The translations under genes and the position numbers were made by a program. DNA of 64,000 nt, from contig NZ_CP059067.1 in NCBI RefSeq assembly GCF_017795745.1, positions 4,650,001-4,714,000 on the forward strand, given 5' to 3'. The notes under the pieces were generated by a model. The model was given only the letters and a program-made list of their open reading frames with translations. It was not told the DNA's origin and did no database searches. Positions within the stretch are counted from its first letter, which is position 1, and every line of letters begins with the position of its first letter. The DNA is from Rhizobacter sp. AJA081-3. GTDB taxonomy: Bacteria > Pseudomonadota > Gammaproteobacteria > Burkholderiales > Burkholderiaceae_C. This document shows positions 1-9,919 of the stretch, in pieces.

Positions 1-1
1 A

Positions 2-145
<144 letters not shown>

Positions 146-247
146 AGCGCGGGTTGACCCTCTCCCAAGTTCGAAGGCGCGCGAACGCGGGGGAACTGCC
201 TTCTTTGAGGGGGTGCGCCGGGGCAGCGGCGGGCGTTCACTGGCGAC

Positions 248-919
248 ATGTCGCTTCGCATCGCCCTCGCTTCCCGCCCCGCGGCCCCGCCGCGGGTGCA
301 GACGCGCGGCGAGGAGATCGCCAACGCCGCCAGCCACGCGCTGGCCTGCGCGCTGCCCGTGCTGGCCTGGCCGCTGCTGTCCGAGGCAGCCCGGCGGCAG
401 TCGGGCACGCTGGGCGTGCTGTCGGTGGCGGTGTTCTGCCTCACGATGGTGCTGCAGTTCGTCGCCTCGGCGGTGTTCCATGCGCTGCCGCCAGGGCGCG
501 CCAAGCTGTGGGCACGCTCCGTCGACCACGCGGCGATCTACGTCTTCATCGCCGGCAGCAGCACGCCCTTCACGCTCGGCGCGATGCCGGGCACGGCGGG
601 CGTGGCCACCTGCCTGCTCGTGTGGTCGCTGGCCTTGTGGGGCGCCTCGCTGAAGCTGCGGCGCCGGCTCACCAACCGGCGCCTGTCGACCGGCCTGTAC
701 GTGCTGCTCGGCTGGGGCGCGCTGCTCGCGGCCTGGCCGGGGCTGCAGTTGCTTGACTCGTCGGCGCTGCTCTGGCTGGCCGCCGGCGGCGCGGCCTACC
801 TGGTGGGCACGGCCTTCTTCGTGTTCGACTCGTCGCTGCGCTTCGGCCACTTCGTGTGGCACCTGTTCGTGATGGCAGGCAGCGGCTGCCACCTGTGCGC
901 GGCCCTCGGGCTGGGCTGA
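248..919 (+). CDS. Hemolysin III / PAQR-family seven-helix membrane protein (TrhA type)
   Basis: A 223-residue integral membrane protein with about seven hydrophobic segments. The family residues are all visible: GEEIANAASH near residues 21-30, Ser74/His78 in SAVFH, Asp93-His94 in DHAAIY, the GSSTPF loop, and His201, His205 and His215 near the C-terminus in GHFVWH and GSGCH. These His/Asp/Ser residues form the predicted metal site of PAQR proteins. Bacterial members affect membrane lipid homeostasis; a true haemolytic role is doubtful. The gene stands alone, converging on the chemoreceptor gene. Length is normal for the family. Confidence 0.88.
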   Translation: MSLRIALASRPAAPPRVQTRGEEIANAASHALACALPVLAWPLLSEAARRQSGTLGVLSVAVFCLTMVLQFVASAVFHALPPGRAKLWARSVDHAAIYVFIAGSSTPFTLGAMPGTAGVATCLLVWSLALWGASLKLRRRLTNRRLSTGLYVLLGWGALLAAWPGLQLLDSSALLWLAAGGAAYLVGTAFFVFDSSLRFGHFVWHLFVMAGSGCHLCAALGLG

Positions 920-938
920 GCGGGCCACTCTCGCCCGC
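920..938. terminator. Possible bidirectional hairpin between convergent genes
   Basis: GCGGGC and GCCCGC flank a seven-base loop between the stop codons of the hemolysin III gene and the chemoreceptor gene. There is no T-tract on either side, so it is at best a weak terminator. Confidence 0.3.
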
Positions 939-954
939 AACGCCTGCGCTGCGA

Positions 955-2481
955 TCAGCCGACCGTGCGGAAGACGCTCACCACCCTGGCCAGCTGAAGG
1001 GTCTGATCCTTCAGGCTCTCGGCCGCAGCAGCCGACTGTTCGACGAGCGCGGCGTTCTGCTGCGTCATCTGGTCGAGCTGGGTGACGGCGGTGTTGACCT
1101 GGCCGATGCCGTCGCTCTGCTCGGCGGCGGCGGCGGTGATCTCGCCGATGATGTCGGAGACACGCTGCACCGAGCCGACGATCTCGCCCATGGTCTGTCC
1201 GGCGTCGGCGACGAGCCGGGAGCCGGCCTCGACGCGCTCGACGCTGGCGCCGATCAGGCCCTTGATCTCCTTGGCGGCTTCGGCCGAGCGCTGGGCCAGG
1301 CTGCGCACCTCGGAGGCGACGACGGCGAAGCCGCGGCCCTGCTCGCCGGCACGGGCGGCTTCCACCGCGGCGTTCAGCGCGAGGATGTTGGTCTGGAAGG
1401 CGATGCCGTCGATGACGCCGATGATGTCGGAGATCTTCTTGGAGCTGGTGTTGATCTCGTCCATGGTGAAGACCACCTGCGAGACCACGGTGCCACCGCG
1501 CTGGGCCACCTCGGCAGCGGACGCCGCGAGCTGGTTGGCCTGGCGGGCCGAGTCGGCGCTTTGCCGCACGGTGGCGGTGAGTTCCTCCATGGCACTCGCA
1601 GTCTGCTGAAGATTGCTCGCCGTCTGTTCCGTTCGTGCGGAGAGGTCCTGGTTGCCCGTGGCGATCTCCACGCTGGCGGTGGTGATGCTGTCGGTGCTCC
1701 GGCGCACGCCGTCGACCAGCGAGTTCAGCCGGTCGCGGGTTCGCTCGAGCTCCGCCATCAGGCCGCGCATCTCGTGGGGTGCGGTCGTCGGCGCCGTCAA
1801 ATCGCCGTCTGCGATGTGCCGCAGAGCCTCACGGGCCTGCGCCGGATCGACACCCAGTTCGCGCTGGACCGTCTTCGCCAGCAAGGCCGTCAGCGCGCCG
1901 GCGACGATCACGGCGAACCCGGCCAGCGCCAGGGACAACAACGTGAGCTGCTGCGCTCGCTGCTGGGTGTTCTGATGGGCGACCTGTGCCTCTTGGCGCC
2001 CCTTGGCGATCTCTTCGAGCAACCTGGCCCGCAGATTGCGCCACGCCGGTGTCTCCTCGGCCGTCAACGCTTGTGCGGCGGCCGCGGGGTCCGTCTTGAC
2101 CAGTTCGATCACACGAGCCTGTTTGGCGGACTGCACTTCACGCAGAGTCGCCAGCTGTTCGAGGGAGGTGGCGAGCGCCGTGCCGCCGGCCAGGGCCGCG
2201 GTGTCGCGTTGCGCCTTCGCATAGGCCTCTGCGGCGCCGGCGAAGTTGTCGTAGGCCTTGCCGTTCTTGGGATCGAGCACGATGTTGCGCAGCGCCTGGC
2301 CCATCTGCAGGCCCTGGGCATACATCTCGTTCATGCCATTGGCCCTGGCCTGCTCCGTGCCCAGATAACGATCGAACTCGTGCTGGGTTCGAAACAGGCC
2401 CCACAGGCTCGCCGTCAGCGCGGTCACGAACAAGGCGGCGGGGATGACGCTGCACAGGAGCAGTCGAGTGCTGAATCTCAT
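955..2481 (-). CDS. Methyl-accepting chemotaxis protein
   Basis: A 508-residue chemoreceptor. A first membrane helix lies at about residues 8-30, a helical periplasmic sensor domain (four-helix-bundle type) follows, the second membrane helix is at about 179-202, then HAMP and a long cytoplasmic coiled coil. The kinase-contact tip is highly conserved ([18 protein letters not shown], then [12 protein letters not shown]). It would control CheA/CheW autophosphorylation in response to a periplasmic ligand. No C-terminal NWETF-like CheR/CheB tether is seen; the protein ends VFRTVG. I chose the start immediately before the first membrane helix (MRFSTRLLL); the open frame extends 30 codons further upstream. 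It lies 97 bases downstream of a periplasmic binding protein on the same strand, which may present its ligand. Confidence 0.9.
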   Translation of the reverse strand: MRFSTRLLLCSVIPAALFVTALTASLWGLFRTQHEFDRYLGTEQARANGMNEMYAQGLQMGQALRNIVLDPKNGKAYDNFAGAAEAYAKAQRDTAALAGGTALATSLEQLATLREVQSAKQARVIELVKTDPAAAAQALTAEETPAWRNLRARLLEEIAKGRQEAQVAHQNTQQRAQQLTLLSLALAGFAVIVAGALTALLAKTVQRELGVDPAQAREALRHIADGDLTAPTTAPHEMRGLMAELERTRDRLNSLVDGVRRSTDSITTASVEIATGNQDLSARTEQTASNLQQTASAMEELTATVRQSADSARQANQLAASAAEVAQRGGTVVSQVVFTMDEINTSSKKISDIIGVIDGIAFQTNILALNAAVEAARAGEQGRGFAVVASEVRSLAQRSAEAAKEIKGLIGASVERVEAGSRLVADAGQTMGEIVGSVQRVSDIIGEITAAAAEQSDGIGQVNTAVTQLDQMTQQNAALVEQSAAAAESLKDQTLQLARVVSVFRTVG

Positions 2482-2578
2482 GGTTGTCTCAAGACAGGGC
2501 CGCAGGAACGCAACCGCTTCCCGTCTTCGGCCCCGGCTCGCCAAACTTGAGGCCTTGCGCCTGACCCGCAACGGCCGA

Positions 2579-3397
2579 TCAGGATTCCAGCCAGCCGAGG
2601 AGCGCGCGAAGGCGCGGTCCGGTCGACGTGTCGAACGATTCGATGCCCACGGTTCGAAGCACGGCCCGTCCAGCGTCGCTCTGTGTCAATGCGCTGAGTT
2701 CGGCCTGCACGGCGCGCACCTGATCCGCATTGAGGCGTGAATGCGCGATCAACGGGAAGTAGGGTTGAGCGACACTGCGATGCAGCACGCGCAGCTTCGC
2801 CTTGTCCAGACCCTTGGCGACACTCGAATACGAGGCAATGCCACCGACGTCCCCGAAGCTCTGTTCCAGGTAGAAGCCGACTGCGCCTTGCTCGCGCACG
2901 TAGTTGACCTTCTCCTCGCTCAGGAGGATGCCGCGATCGCGGAGCTCGGCTCGGCAGAACTTCGACATGTACGACACCGTTTCAGGCATCACCCAGCGCT
3001 TGCCCTTCGCATCGGCCAGCGTCTTCATCGTTGACTCCGCGCGGACGACGATGAGGCACTGCCCGTCCGGCCGCGCACTTGCCACGAACTGGTAGCCGTG
3101 GTCTCGGATGGCGCGGGCCGGGTAGTCGCTGGGCCGCGCCAGCGCCAGGTCGAATCGCCCGCTGCGCAGCCCGTCCTCCAGCGCCGAAAACTCTCTCGCG
3201 AAAACCACCTGCACCTTGCGGCCCAACACCTTGCCGAGGGTGTCGGCCAGAGGGCCGTACTTGGCGATGACGCGGCCATGGTCCAGGCCGCCCGAGCTGC
3301 CCTCGCTGACACCGAGCGTCAACTCGGCTGGCGCCGCCTGGGCGGCAACGATGAACAGGCTGGCGATGGCGGTGAAGAGGCGGGCGGCAGGCGTCAT
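2579..3397 (-). CDS. PhnD-like periplasmic phosphate/phosphonate-type binding protein
   Basis: A secreted protein of about 272 residues with a signal peptide ending around AQAAPAE. It shows the two-lobed PhnD/PtxB-type binding fold: [12 protein letters not shown] near the N-terminus, [32 protein letters not shown] and [16 protein letters not shown]. No ABC permease or ATPase gene is adjacent; instead a chemoreceptor follows on the same strand, so the protein may serve in sensing rather than in uptake. The ligand cannot be told from sequence. I chose the start at MTPAARLF because it begins the signal peptide; the reading frame extends 22 codons upstream to 3463. Confidence 0.75.
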   Translation of the reverse strand: MTPAARLFTAIASLFIVAAQAAPAELTLGVSEGSSGGLDHGRVIAKYGPLADTLGKVLGRKVQVVFAREFSALEDGLRSGRFDLALARPSDYPARAIRDHGYQFVASARPDGQCLIVVRAESTMKTLADAKGKRWVMPETVSYMSKFCRAELRDRGILLSEEKVNYVREQGAVGFYLEQSFGDVGGIASYSSVAKGLDKAKLRVLHRSVAQPYFPLIAHSRLNADQVRAVQAELSALTQSDAGRAVLRTVGIESFDTSTGPRLRALLGWLES

Positions 3398-3536
3398 GGC
3401 GAGCGGCGGGCTGGAGCCCGCCTTGCGGTGGAGAACTCCTTGATTCCACACATGCCAATGCACGAATATATTGCGCGCGCTCAGCCCGATGCAGCTTCTT
3501 CGAGCACAACCGTGAAATGGGCCCGCGGCCCAGGCG

Positions 3537-4169
<633 letters not shown>

Positions 4170-4204
4170 GGGCGATCACTCCTTGGCCGGCACAGCATAG
4201 CGGT

Positions 4205-4675
4205 TCACAGGCCGAGATCGGACAGCCCCGGGTGATCGTCGGGCCGCCGACCGAGCGGCCAATGGAATTGGCGATCCGCTTCGGCTATCGGCAGGTCGTT
4301 GATGCTGGCGAAGCGCCGCGTCATGAAGCCCTGCTCGTTGAATTCCCAGTTCTCGTTGCCGTAGCTGCGGTACCAGTGGCCGGATTCGTCATGCCACTCG
4401 TAGGCGAAGCGCACGGCGATGCGGTTTCCGGTGAAGGCCCACAGCTCCTTGATGAGCCGGTAGTCGAGCTCCTTCGCCCACTTGCGGCGCAGGAAGGCCT
4501 TGACCGCCTCGCGGCCGACCGGGAACTCGGCCCGGTTGCGCCAGCGTGTGTCTTCCGTGTAGACACGCGCGCAGACTTCGGGGTCACGCGTGTTCCAGGC
4601 GTCCTCGGCGCCGCGCACCTTCTTGGTCGCGGTCTCTTCGGTGAAGGGCGGCAGGGGCTGGCGTGTTTCCATCAT
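4205..4675 (-). CDS. DUF1348 protein, NTF2-like fold (SnoaL-type)
   Basis: A 156-residue protein. The conserved DUF1348 landmarks are all present: [30 protein letters not shown], the central [16 protein letters not shown] stretch, [19 protein letters not shown], and the C-terminal [19 protein letters not shown]. This is a small cone-shaped (NTF2/SnoaL-like) fold; no catalytic function has been established for the family. It begins 10 bases downstream of the TRAP large permease, so it is probably co-transcribed with the transporter. Two consecutive ATG codons make the exact first residue ambiguous by one. Confidence 0.85.
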   Translation of the reverse strand: MMETRQPLPPFTEETATKKVRGAEDAWNTRDPEVCARVYTEDTRWRNRAEFPVGREAVKAFLRRKWAKELDYRLIKELWAFTGNRIAVRFAYEWHDESGHWYRSYGNENWEFNEQGFMTRRFASINDLPIAEADRQFHWPLGRRPDDHPGLSDLGL

Positions 4676-4685
4676 CGATCTCCAA

Positions 4686-6011
4686 TCACCAGCCGATCGC
4701 CTTGGGCAGCCACAGCGCGATCTGCGGGTAGAAGAACACCAGCGCCAGCGTCACCGCCTGCATGGCGATGAAGGGCACCACGCCCTTGTAGATGTCCTTG
4801 ATGCTCACCTCGGGCGGCGCGACGCCCTTCAGGTAGAACAGCGCCCAGCCGAAGGGCGGCGTGAGGAACGAGGACTGCAGGTTCACGGTGATCAGCATCG
4901 CCAGCCACACCGGGTCGACACCCTGCGCGAGCAGCACCGGCAGGAACAGCGGCACGGCGATGTAGCTGATCTCGATCCACTCGATGAAAAAGCCGAGCAC
5001 GAAGATCAGCGCCATCATGAACCAGATGTCGCTGTTCACGCCGCCGGGCAGCAGTTCGAACATGCGCACGATCAGGTCTTCGCCGTGCAGGCCGCGGAAG
5101 GCCAGCGCGAACACCTGCGCCATCATCAGGATGAACATCATGATGGCGGTGATCTTGGCGGTCTCCAGCGCCACGTCCTTCAGCACCTGCCACTTGAAGC
5201 GCCCGGCGCCCACGGTGATCAGGATCGCGCCGACCGCCCCCATCGACGCGGCTTCGGTCGGCGCCGCGATGCCGCCGACGATGGAGCCGAGCACCGAAAC
5301 CACCAGCATGATCGGCGGCACCACCACCTTCCAGAAGCGGATCCACAGCTCGCGGCGGCTCACCCCATCGCGCTCGGCCTGCGGGATGGGCGGCATCAGA
5401 TCGGGCTTGACCATGCCCAGCACCAGCAGGAACACGATGTACACGCCCGCCAGCAGCATGCCGGGGCCGACCGCCGCGGCGAACAGCGTGCCCACCGACA
5501 GCTGCATGATGTCCGACAGCAGGATCAGGATCAGGCTGGGCGGGATGATCTGGCCGAGCGTGCCCGAGGCGCAGATGGCGCCGCAGGCGATGGACTTGTC
5601 GTAGCCACGGCGGATCAGCGTGGGCAGCGTCAGCAGGCCCAGCGTGATGATGGTGGCGCCGACGATGCCGGTGGTCGCGCCCATCAGCACGCCGAACAGG
5701 ATGATGCCCACGCCCATGCCGCCGCGCACGCCACCTGCAATGTGGCCCATCACGTCGAGCAGGTCGTCGGCCAGGCGCGACTTCTCCAGCATCACGCCCA
5801 TGAAGACGAACAGCGGGATCGCCATCCACTGGTAACCCGCCACCACGCCGTAGATGCGCGCCGGCAGCAGGTTGAACAGCACGTCGCCGAAGCCGAGCCA
5901 GCCGAACAGGAAGCCCACCGTGGCCAGCGTCACGGCCACCGGCACGCCCAGCATCAGCATCACGAAGAAGCCGACCAGCATCAGCACCGCATAGGTCTGC
6001 GGCTCAAACAC
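4686..6011 (-). CDS. dctM: TRAP transporter large permease (DctM family)
   Basis: A 441-residue inner-membrane protein with about twelve hydrophobic helices, the ion-coupled translocation subunit of a tripartite ATP-independent periplasmic transporter. Family landmarks include [31 protein letters not shown], the [20 protein letters not shown] loop and the [17 protein letters not shown] hairpin. It starts with GTG and overlaps the dctQ stop by 8 bases, implying translational coupling. It works with the dctP and dctQ products encoded just upstream. Confidence 0.92.
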   Translation of the reverse strand: MFEPQTYAVLMLVGFFVMLMLGVPVAVTLATVGFLFGWLGFGDVLFNLLPARIYGVVAGYQWMAIPLFVFMGVMLEKSRLADDLLDVMGHIAGGVRGGMGVGIILFGVLMGATTGIVGATIITLGLLTLPTLIRRGYDKSIACGAICASGTLGQIIPPSLILILLSDIMQLSVGTLFAAAVGPGMLLAGVYIVFLLVLGMVKPDLMPPIPQAERDGVSRRELWIRFWKVVVPPIMLVVSVLGSIVGGIAAPTEAASMGAVGAILITVGAGRFKWQVLKDVALETAKITAIMMFILMMAQVFALAFRGLHGEDLIVRMFELLPGGVNSDIWFMMALIFVLGFFIEWIEISYIAVPLFLPVLLAQGVDPVWLAMLITVNLQSSFLTPPFGWALFYLKGVAPPEVSIKDIYKGVVPFIAMQAVTLALVFFYPQIALWLPKAIGW

Positions 6012-6528
6012 GGTGGCTCTCCACGCGTTGCCGCTCGATCAGAACCAGGCGCATCAACGCGCCCACCGTCTGCAGTGCCAGCAGGCCGAAGCCCAGCGGG
6101 ATCAGCCCCTTGACCGCCCAGCGCCAGGGGATGCCGCCCGGGTCGGCCGAGGTCTCGCCGATGGCCCAGGACTGCAGGACATAGCTCCACGACAGCTTGA
6201 TGAACAGCAGCGCGATCGCCAGCGTCAGCACGCCCGAGACGAGGTTGACGACGAACTTCGCGCGCGGCGTGAAGTTGGCGTAGAACACGTCGACGCGCAC
6301 GTTGTCGCCGCGCTGCAGCGCGTAGCTCATGCCGAACAGGATGACGGCGGCCAGCAGGTGCCATTCGAGCTCCTGCGACCACACCGAGCCGAAGCTCAGC
6401 GTGTAGCGCAGCAGCACGTTGACGGCCACCAGGCCGATCATCGCCAGCGTCATGTAGAGGGTGGCGCGGCCCACCGCATCGATCAGTGCCTCGATGCGAC
6501 GGACCGCGACCAGGGTCGCGTCGGACAT
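6004..6528 (-). CDS. dctQ: TRAP transporter small permease (DctQ family)
   Basis: A 174-residue protein with four predicted membrane helices, the small membrane subunit of the TRAP system. Recognisable are VNVLLRYTLSFGSVWSQELEW and GDNVRVDVFYANF, the normal DctQ hallmarks. The start MSDATLVAV was chosen because it lies 14 bases after the dctP stop and gives the normal family length; the frame is open further upstream only as a shadow of dctP. It overlaps dctM by 8 bases. Confidence 0.9.
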   Translation of the reverse strand: MSDATLVAVRRIEALIDAVGRATLYMTLAMIGLVAVNVLLRYTLSFGSVWSQELEWHLLAAVILFGMSYALQRGDNVRVDVFYANFTPRAKFVVNLVSGVLTLAIALLFIKLSWSYVLQSWAIGETSADPGGIPWRWAVKGLIPLGFGLLALQTVGALMRLVLIERQRVESHRV

Positions 6529-6542
6529 GGGGGAATCGCCGC

Positions 6543-7628
6543 TCAGCCGCGGACCTTGAGGTGGTACGCCTCTTCGCTGACCTCGGACCAGCGGTCGTAC
6601 TTGGCCTTGAAGGCCATGTAGGACTCGTGCACCTTCTTCGTCATCGGGTCCTTGGCCACCGCGTCGGCGAGCACCTTGTCGGTCTCGGCGCGCAGCGCCT
6701 TGATCACCGCATCGGGCAGCGGCTTGGCGATCACGCCCTGGTTCTTGATCAGGTCTTCCATCGCCTCGGAGTTGTGCTTCTGGCACCAGGCTTCGCTGAT
6801 GACGTTGCAGGCCGCCGAGGCGTTCTGCACGATGGCCTTCAGGTCAGCAGGCAGCTTGTCCCACGCGGCCTTGTTGATCAGCAACTCGGAGACGGTCGCC
6901 GGCTCGTGCCAGCCGGTCGTGTGATAGAACTTGGCAGCCTTTTGCAGACCCAGGCGCCGGTCCTGGAAGGGGCCGACGAACTCGGCCGCGTCGATCACGC
7001 CGCGCTCCAGCGCCGGGAAGATCTCGCCGCCGGGCAGCACCTTCACGTCGACCCCCAGGCTCGCGTAGACCTTGCCCGCGAGGCCCGGGATGCGCATCTT
7101 CAGGCCCTTGAGGTCGGCCACCGAAGTGATCTCCTTCTTGAACCAGCCCGTCATCTGCACGCCGGTGTTGCCGCAGGGCATCGCGATCATGCCGAAGGGG
7201 GCGTAGACCTCGTTCCACAGTTCGAGGCCGCCGCCGTCGTAGAACCAGCCGTTCATGCCCTGGAAGTTCATGCCGAAGGGCACCGCGGTGAAGTACTGCG
7301 CAGCCGCGGTCTTGCCGGTCCAGAAGTACGAGTTGGCGTGGTTCATCTCGACGGTGCCGGCGCGCACCGCGTCGAAGCCCTCGAACGCCGGCACCAGTTC
7401 GCCGGCGCCGAACACCTGGATCTTCAGCCGCCCGCCGGACATGTCGGCGATGCGCTTGGCCAGGTCGGTGGCCGAGCCGGGGCCGTCCATGTAGAAGGGC
7501 GCCCCCTTGCCGTAGGCGGAGGTCATCTTCCAGTTGAAGGTCTGCTGGGCCGAGGCGACGGCGGGTGCGGCGAGCGCGGCGCCAGCCAGGCCCGCCTTCA
7601 GTGCGGAGCGACGAGAGACTGCATTCAT
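6543..7628 (-). CDS. dctP: TRAP transporter periplasmic substrate-binding protein, TakP-like (Tat-exported)
   Basis: A 361-residue solute-binding protein with a twin-arginine signal (SRRSALKAG, residues 5-13; cleavage likely after ASA). The mature protein resembles the TakP subgroup that binds 2-oxo acids or other small organic acids: FGAGELVPAFEGFDAV, GNTGVQMTGWF and the substrate carboxylate-binding Arg179 in LKMRIPG, then AAEFVGPFQD. The dctQ and dctM genes follow directly, giving a complete TRAP operon. The exact substrate is not predictable. The gene lies 67 bases after the cyanase stop, and a sigma-54-like sequence sits in that gap. Confidence 0.92.
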   Translation of the reverse strand: MNAVSRRSALKAGLAGAALAAPAVASAQQTFNWKMTSAYGKGAPFYMDGPGSATDLAKRIADMSGGRLKIQVFGAGELVPAFEGFDAVRAGTVEMNHANSYFWTGKTAAAQYFTAVPFGMNFQGMNGWFYDGGGLELWNEVYAPFGMIAMPCGNTGVQMTGWFKKEITSVADLKGLKMRIPGLAGKVYASLGVDVKVLPGGEIFPALERGVIDAAEFVGPFQDRRLGLQKAAKFYHTTGWHEPATVSELLINKAAWDKLPADLKAIVQNASAACNVISEAWCQKHNSEAMEDLIKNQGVIAKPLPDAVIKALRAETDKVLADAVAKDPMTKKVHESYMAFKAKYDRWSEVSEEAYHLKVRG

Positions 7629-7663
7629 GCGAACTCCAGTGGATGGTGGGGATGACTCTGCCT

Positions 7664-7679
7664 AGCGAGGGGCGTGCCA
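7664..7679 (-). promoter_or_regulatory. Candidate sigma-54 promoter of the TRAP operon
   Basis: On the minus strand TGGCACGCCCCTCGCT has the -24 GG and -12 GC with the exact ten-base spacing of sigma-54 promoters and one mismatch to the TGGCACG-N4-TTGC core. It would start transcription about 24 bases before dctP. It overlaps a palindrome (7672-7688, arms GCGTGCCA/TGGCACGC), so an operator is an alternative reading. Confidence 0.4.
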
Positions 7680-7695
7680 ATGGCACGCGTGGTGC

Positions 7696-8139
7696 TCAGT
7701 AGGTCTTGTACGGGAGGAACTTGCCGCTCATCGTGATCGAGACGCGGTCGCCCTTCGGGTCGGGCTCGCGCTGCAGGTCCATCTTGAAATCGATGGCCGA
7801 CATGATCCCGTCGCCGAACTCCTCGTGGATGAGTTCCTTGAAGGTGGTGCCGTACACGCTGACCAGTTCGTAGAAGCGGTAGATCAGAGGGTCGGTGGGC
7901 ACCGAAGTCGGCAGCGAGCCCTTGTAGGGCACGGCCATCAGCCACTTCTTCTCGTCGGCCGACAGGCCGAAGATCTTGCCGACGGCATCGGCCTGCTTCT
8001 TGTCGAGCGTCATCTGGCCGAGGCAGGCCGCGGTGACCCACTCCTTGCTCAGGCCGACCTTCTTGGCCACGTCGGACCAGGTGATGCCCTTGGCCACCTT
8101 GGTGGCGATGATCTTCTCGGTGACGTCCAGTCGGCTCAT
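7696..8139 (-). CDS. cynS: Cyanate hydratase (cyanase)
   Basis: A 147-residue cytosolic enzyme that reacts cyanate with bicarbonate to give carbamate (then ammonia) and CO2. The N-terminal helix-turn-helix-like oligomerisation domain and C-terminal catalytic domain are complete. The catalytic triad equivalents of E. coli Arg96, Glu99 and Ser122 are Arg88 and Glu91 in YRFYELV and Ser114 in GIMSAID. The ATG overlaps the stop of the ABC ATPase gene by 4 bases, so cyanase is translated as the last gene of the transporter operon, which argues that the transporter carries cyanate. Confidence 0.96.
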   Translation of the reverse strand: MSRLDVTEKIIATKVAKGITWSDVAKKVGLSKEWVTAACLGQMTLDKKQADAVGKIFGLSADEKKWLMAVPYKGSLPTSVPTDPLIYRFYELVSVYGTTFKELIHEEFGDGIMSAIDFKMDLQREPDPKGDRVSITMSGKFLPYKTY

Positions 8140-9026
8140 GCGATTCTCCTCAGGGTGGTGCCGTTGTGGGTGTGGTGTTGCATGTCGGGCTGGGGCTCGG
8201 GGTCGAGCCCCGGGCTGACTTCCGCAGGCTGCGCCGGCGCACGGCCATGCGACAGCTCCTTGCTGCGCGCGACGAGGAAGTCGACCAGGTGGTTGCGGAT
8301 GCGGTAGTACTGCGGGTCGTGATGCAGCGTGGCGCGCTGCCTGTCACGCGGCATCGTGTTCTTCACGATCTCGGCCACGCGCGCCTGCGGGCCGTTGCTC
8401 ATCAGCAGGATGCGGTCGGCGAGCAGGATCGCCTCGTCCACGTCGTGCGTGATCATGAACACCGTCTGGTGCGTCTGACCGCAGATGCGCAGCAGCTCGT
8501 CCTGGATGGTGCCGCGCGTCAGCGCGTCGAGCGCGCCGAAGGGCTCGTCGAGCAGCAGCATGCGCGGCTGGATCGCGAAAGCGCGCGCGATGCCCACGCG
8601 CTGCTTCATGCCGCCCGAGAGCTGCGAGGGCTTCTTGTCGATCGCGCCGTCCAGGCCGACCAGGGCGACGTACTTCTGCACATGCTCGTCGACCTGGGCG
8701 CGGGTCCACAGCGGCCACTTGCTGCGCACCGCGAAGGCGATGTTCCTGCGCACCGTCAGCCACGGCATCAGCGCATGGCCCTGGAACACCACGCCGCGGT
8801 CCAGGCTGGGCCCGGCGATCTCGCGGTTGTCCATGAACACGTGGCCGTCGCTGGCGCTCTCCAGCCCGGCGAGCACATTGAGGATGGTCGTCTTGCCGCA
8901 GCCGCTGTGGCCGATGATGCAGACGAACTCGCCCGGGCGGATGCCGAAGTTGACGCTGTCGAAGACGATGCTGTTGCCGTAGCGCTTGGTGAGGCCCTCG
9001 ACCTTGAGGAAGTGCTCAGTCGACAT
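8136..9026 (-). CDS. cynD: Nitrate/cyanate-type ABC transporter ATP-binding protein
   Basis: A 296-residue ATPase of the NrtD/SsuB/TauB group. Walker A is GHSGCGKT (39-46), the signature LSGGMKQR begins at 136, Walker B is MLLLDEP (156-162) and the H-loop is MITHDVDEA. The extra C-terminal 40 residues are Pro/His-rich and non-conserved. The gene overlaps the permease gene by 11 bases and cynS by 4 bases. It powers import by the NrtA/NrtB partners. The gene name follows from linkage to cynS; nrtD is an equally common label. Confidence 0.9.
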   Translation of the reverse strand: MSTEHFLKVEGLTKRYGNSIVFDSVNFGIRPGEFVCIIGHSGCGKTTILNVLAGLESASDGHVFMDNREIAGPSLDRGVVFQGHALMPWLTVRRNIAFAVRSKWPLWTRAQVDEHVQKYVALVGLDGAIDKKPSQLSGGMKQRVGIARAFAIQPRMLLLDEPFGALDALTRGTIQDELLRICGQTHQTVFMITHDVDEAILLADRILLMSNGPQARVAEIVKNTMPRDRQRATLHHDPQYYRIRNHLVDFLVARSKELSHGRAPAQPAEVSPGLDPEPQPDMQHHTHNGTTLRRIA

Positions 9027-9906
9027 AGGTGACCGCCTTCTGCAGCTTCGCGAACATCAGGTCGAGCAGCATGCCGACCACGCCGATGACGAGGATCGCG
9101 AAGATCACGTTCGGCAGCGAGAGGTTGTTCCACTCATTCCAGACGAAGTAGCCGATGCCGGTGCCGCCCACCAGCATCTCGGCCGCCACGATCACCAGCC
9201 AGGCGATGCCCATGCTGATGCGCATGCCGGTGAGGATGGTCGGCGCCGCGGCGGGCAGGATCACCTCGAAGGCGCGGCGCAGCGCCGTCACCTCCAGCGT
9301 CTTCGCCACGTTGAGCCACTCGCGCCTCACGCTGGCCACGCCGAAGGCGGTGTTGATCAGCATCGGCCACACCGAGCAGATGAAGATCACGAAGAGGCCG
9401 GAGATGCTGCTGTCCTTGATCGTGTAGAGCGCCAGCGGCATCCAGGCCAGCGGCGAGATCGGCTTGAGCACCTGGATGAACGGGTCGAGCGCGCGGTAGA
9501 CCAGCGGGCTCATGCCGATCACGAAGCCCAGCGGAATCGCCACCAGCGCGGCGAGCAGGTAGCCCAGGCCGACGCGGCCGAGCGAGTAGGCGAGCTGCAG
9601 GCCCACGCCCTTGTCGTTCGGGCCGTTGTCGTAGAACGGGCTGGCGAGGTTCTTCGCGACCACCGCGCCCATCTGCGCCAGCGTCGGAAAGCCCGACTTG
9701 GCCGTTGCCGCGGCGGGCGAGGCCATTGAGGCCGGGTCCTTGCCCATCAGCTTGGCGTACTCGATCTGCTCCGGCGTGAGCGCCGGCGCTGCCGCGGCCA
9801 CCGGCGCCGACGACAGCGTCGCCACGTGCCAGATCGCCAGCACGACGAGCAGGATCAGCGCCGACAGCAAGCCCGCCCGGAACCCCAGGCTGCGCGTGAA
9901 ACCCAT
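9016..9906 (-). CDS. cynB: Nitrate/cyanate-type ABC transporter permease
   Basis: A 296-residue BPD_transp_1 permease with an N-terminal membrane helix (about residues 7-30), a periplasmic Ala/Pro-rich loop with TPEQIEYAKLMGKD, and five further helices. The EAA-type ATPase-contact loop reads EVTALRRAFEVILPAAAPTILTGMR. NrtB-type landmarks are LKPISPLAWMPLALYTIKDSS and GGTGIGYFVWNEWNNLS. I chose the start MGFTRS, 13 bases after the nrtA-like stop; the longer upstream frame is a shadow. Confidence 0.9.
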   Translation of the reverse strand: MGFTRSLGFRAGLLSALILLVVLAIWHVATLSSAPVAAAAPALTPEQIEYAKLMGKDPASMASPAAATAKSGFPTLAQMGAVVAKNLASPFYDNGPNDKGVGLQLAYSLGRVGLGYLLAALVAIPLGFVIGMSPLVYRALDPFIQVLKPISPLAWMPLALYTIKDSSISGLFVIFICSVWPMLINTAFGVASVRREWLNVAKTLEVTALRRAFEVILPAAAPTILTGMRISMGIAWLVIVAAEMLVGGTGIGYFVWNEWNNLSLPNVIFAILVIGVVGMLLDLMFAKLQKAVTYVD

Positions 9907-9919
9907 GATGGCCTCCCGC

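Noticed and set aside
856-2550. Long plus-strand open frame of 564 codons opposite the chemoreceptor
   Set aside because: It is antisense to a complete, well-conserved chemoreceptor and has the His/Arg/Gly-rich composition of a GC-rich shadow frame.
4672-5829. Alternative minus-strand frame of 385 codons over the TRAP permease
   Set aside because: Arg/His-rich shadow of dctM, which has full helix pattern and family motifs in the other frame.
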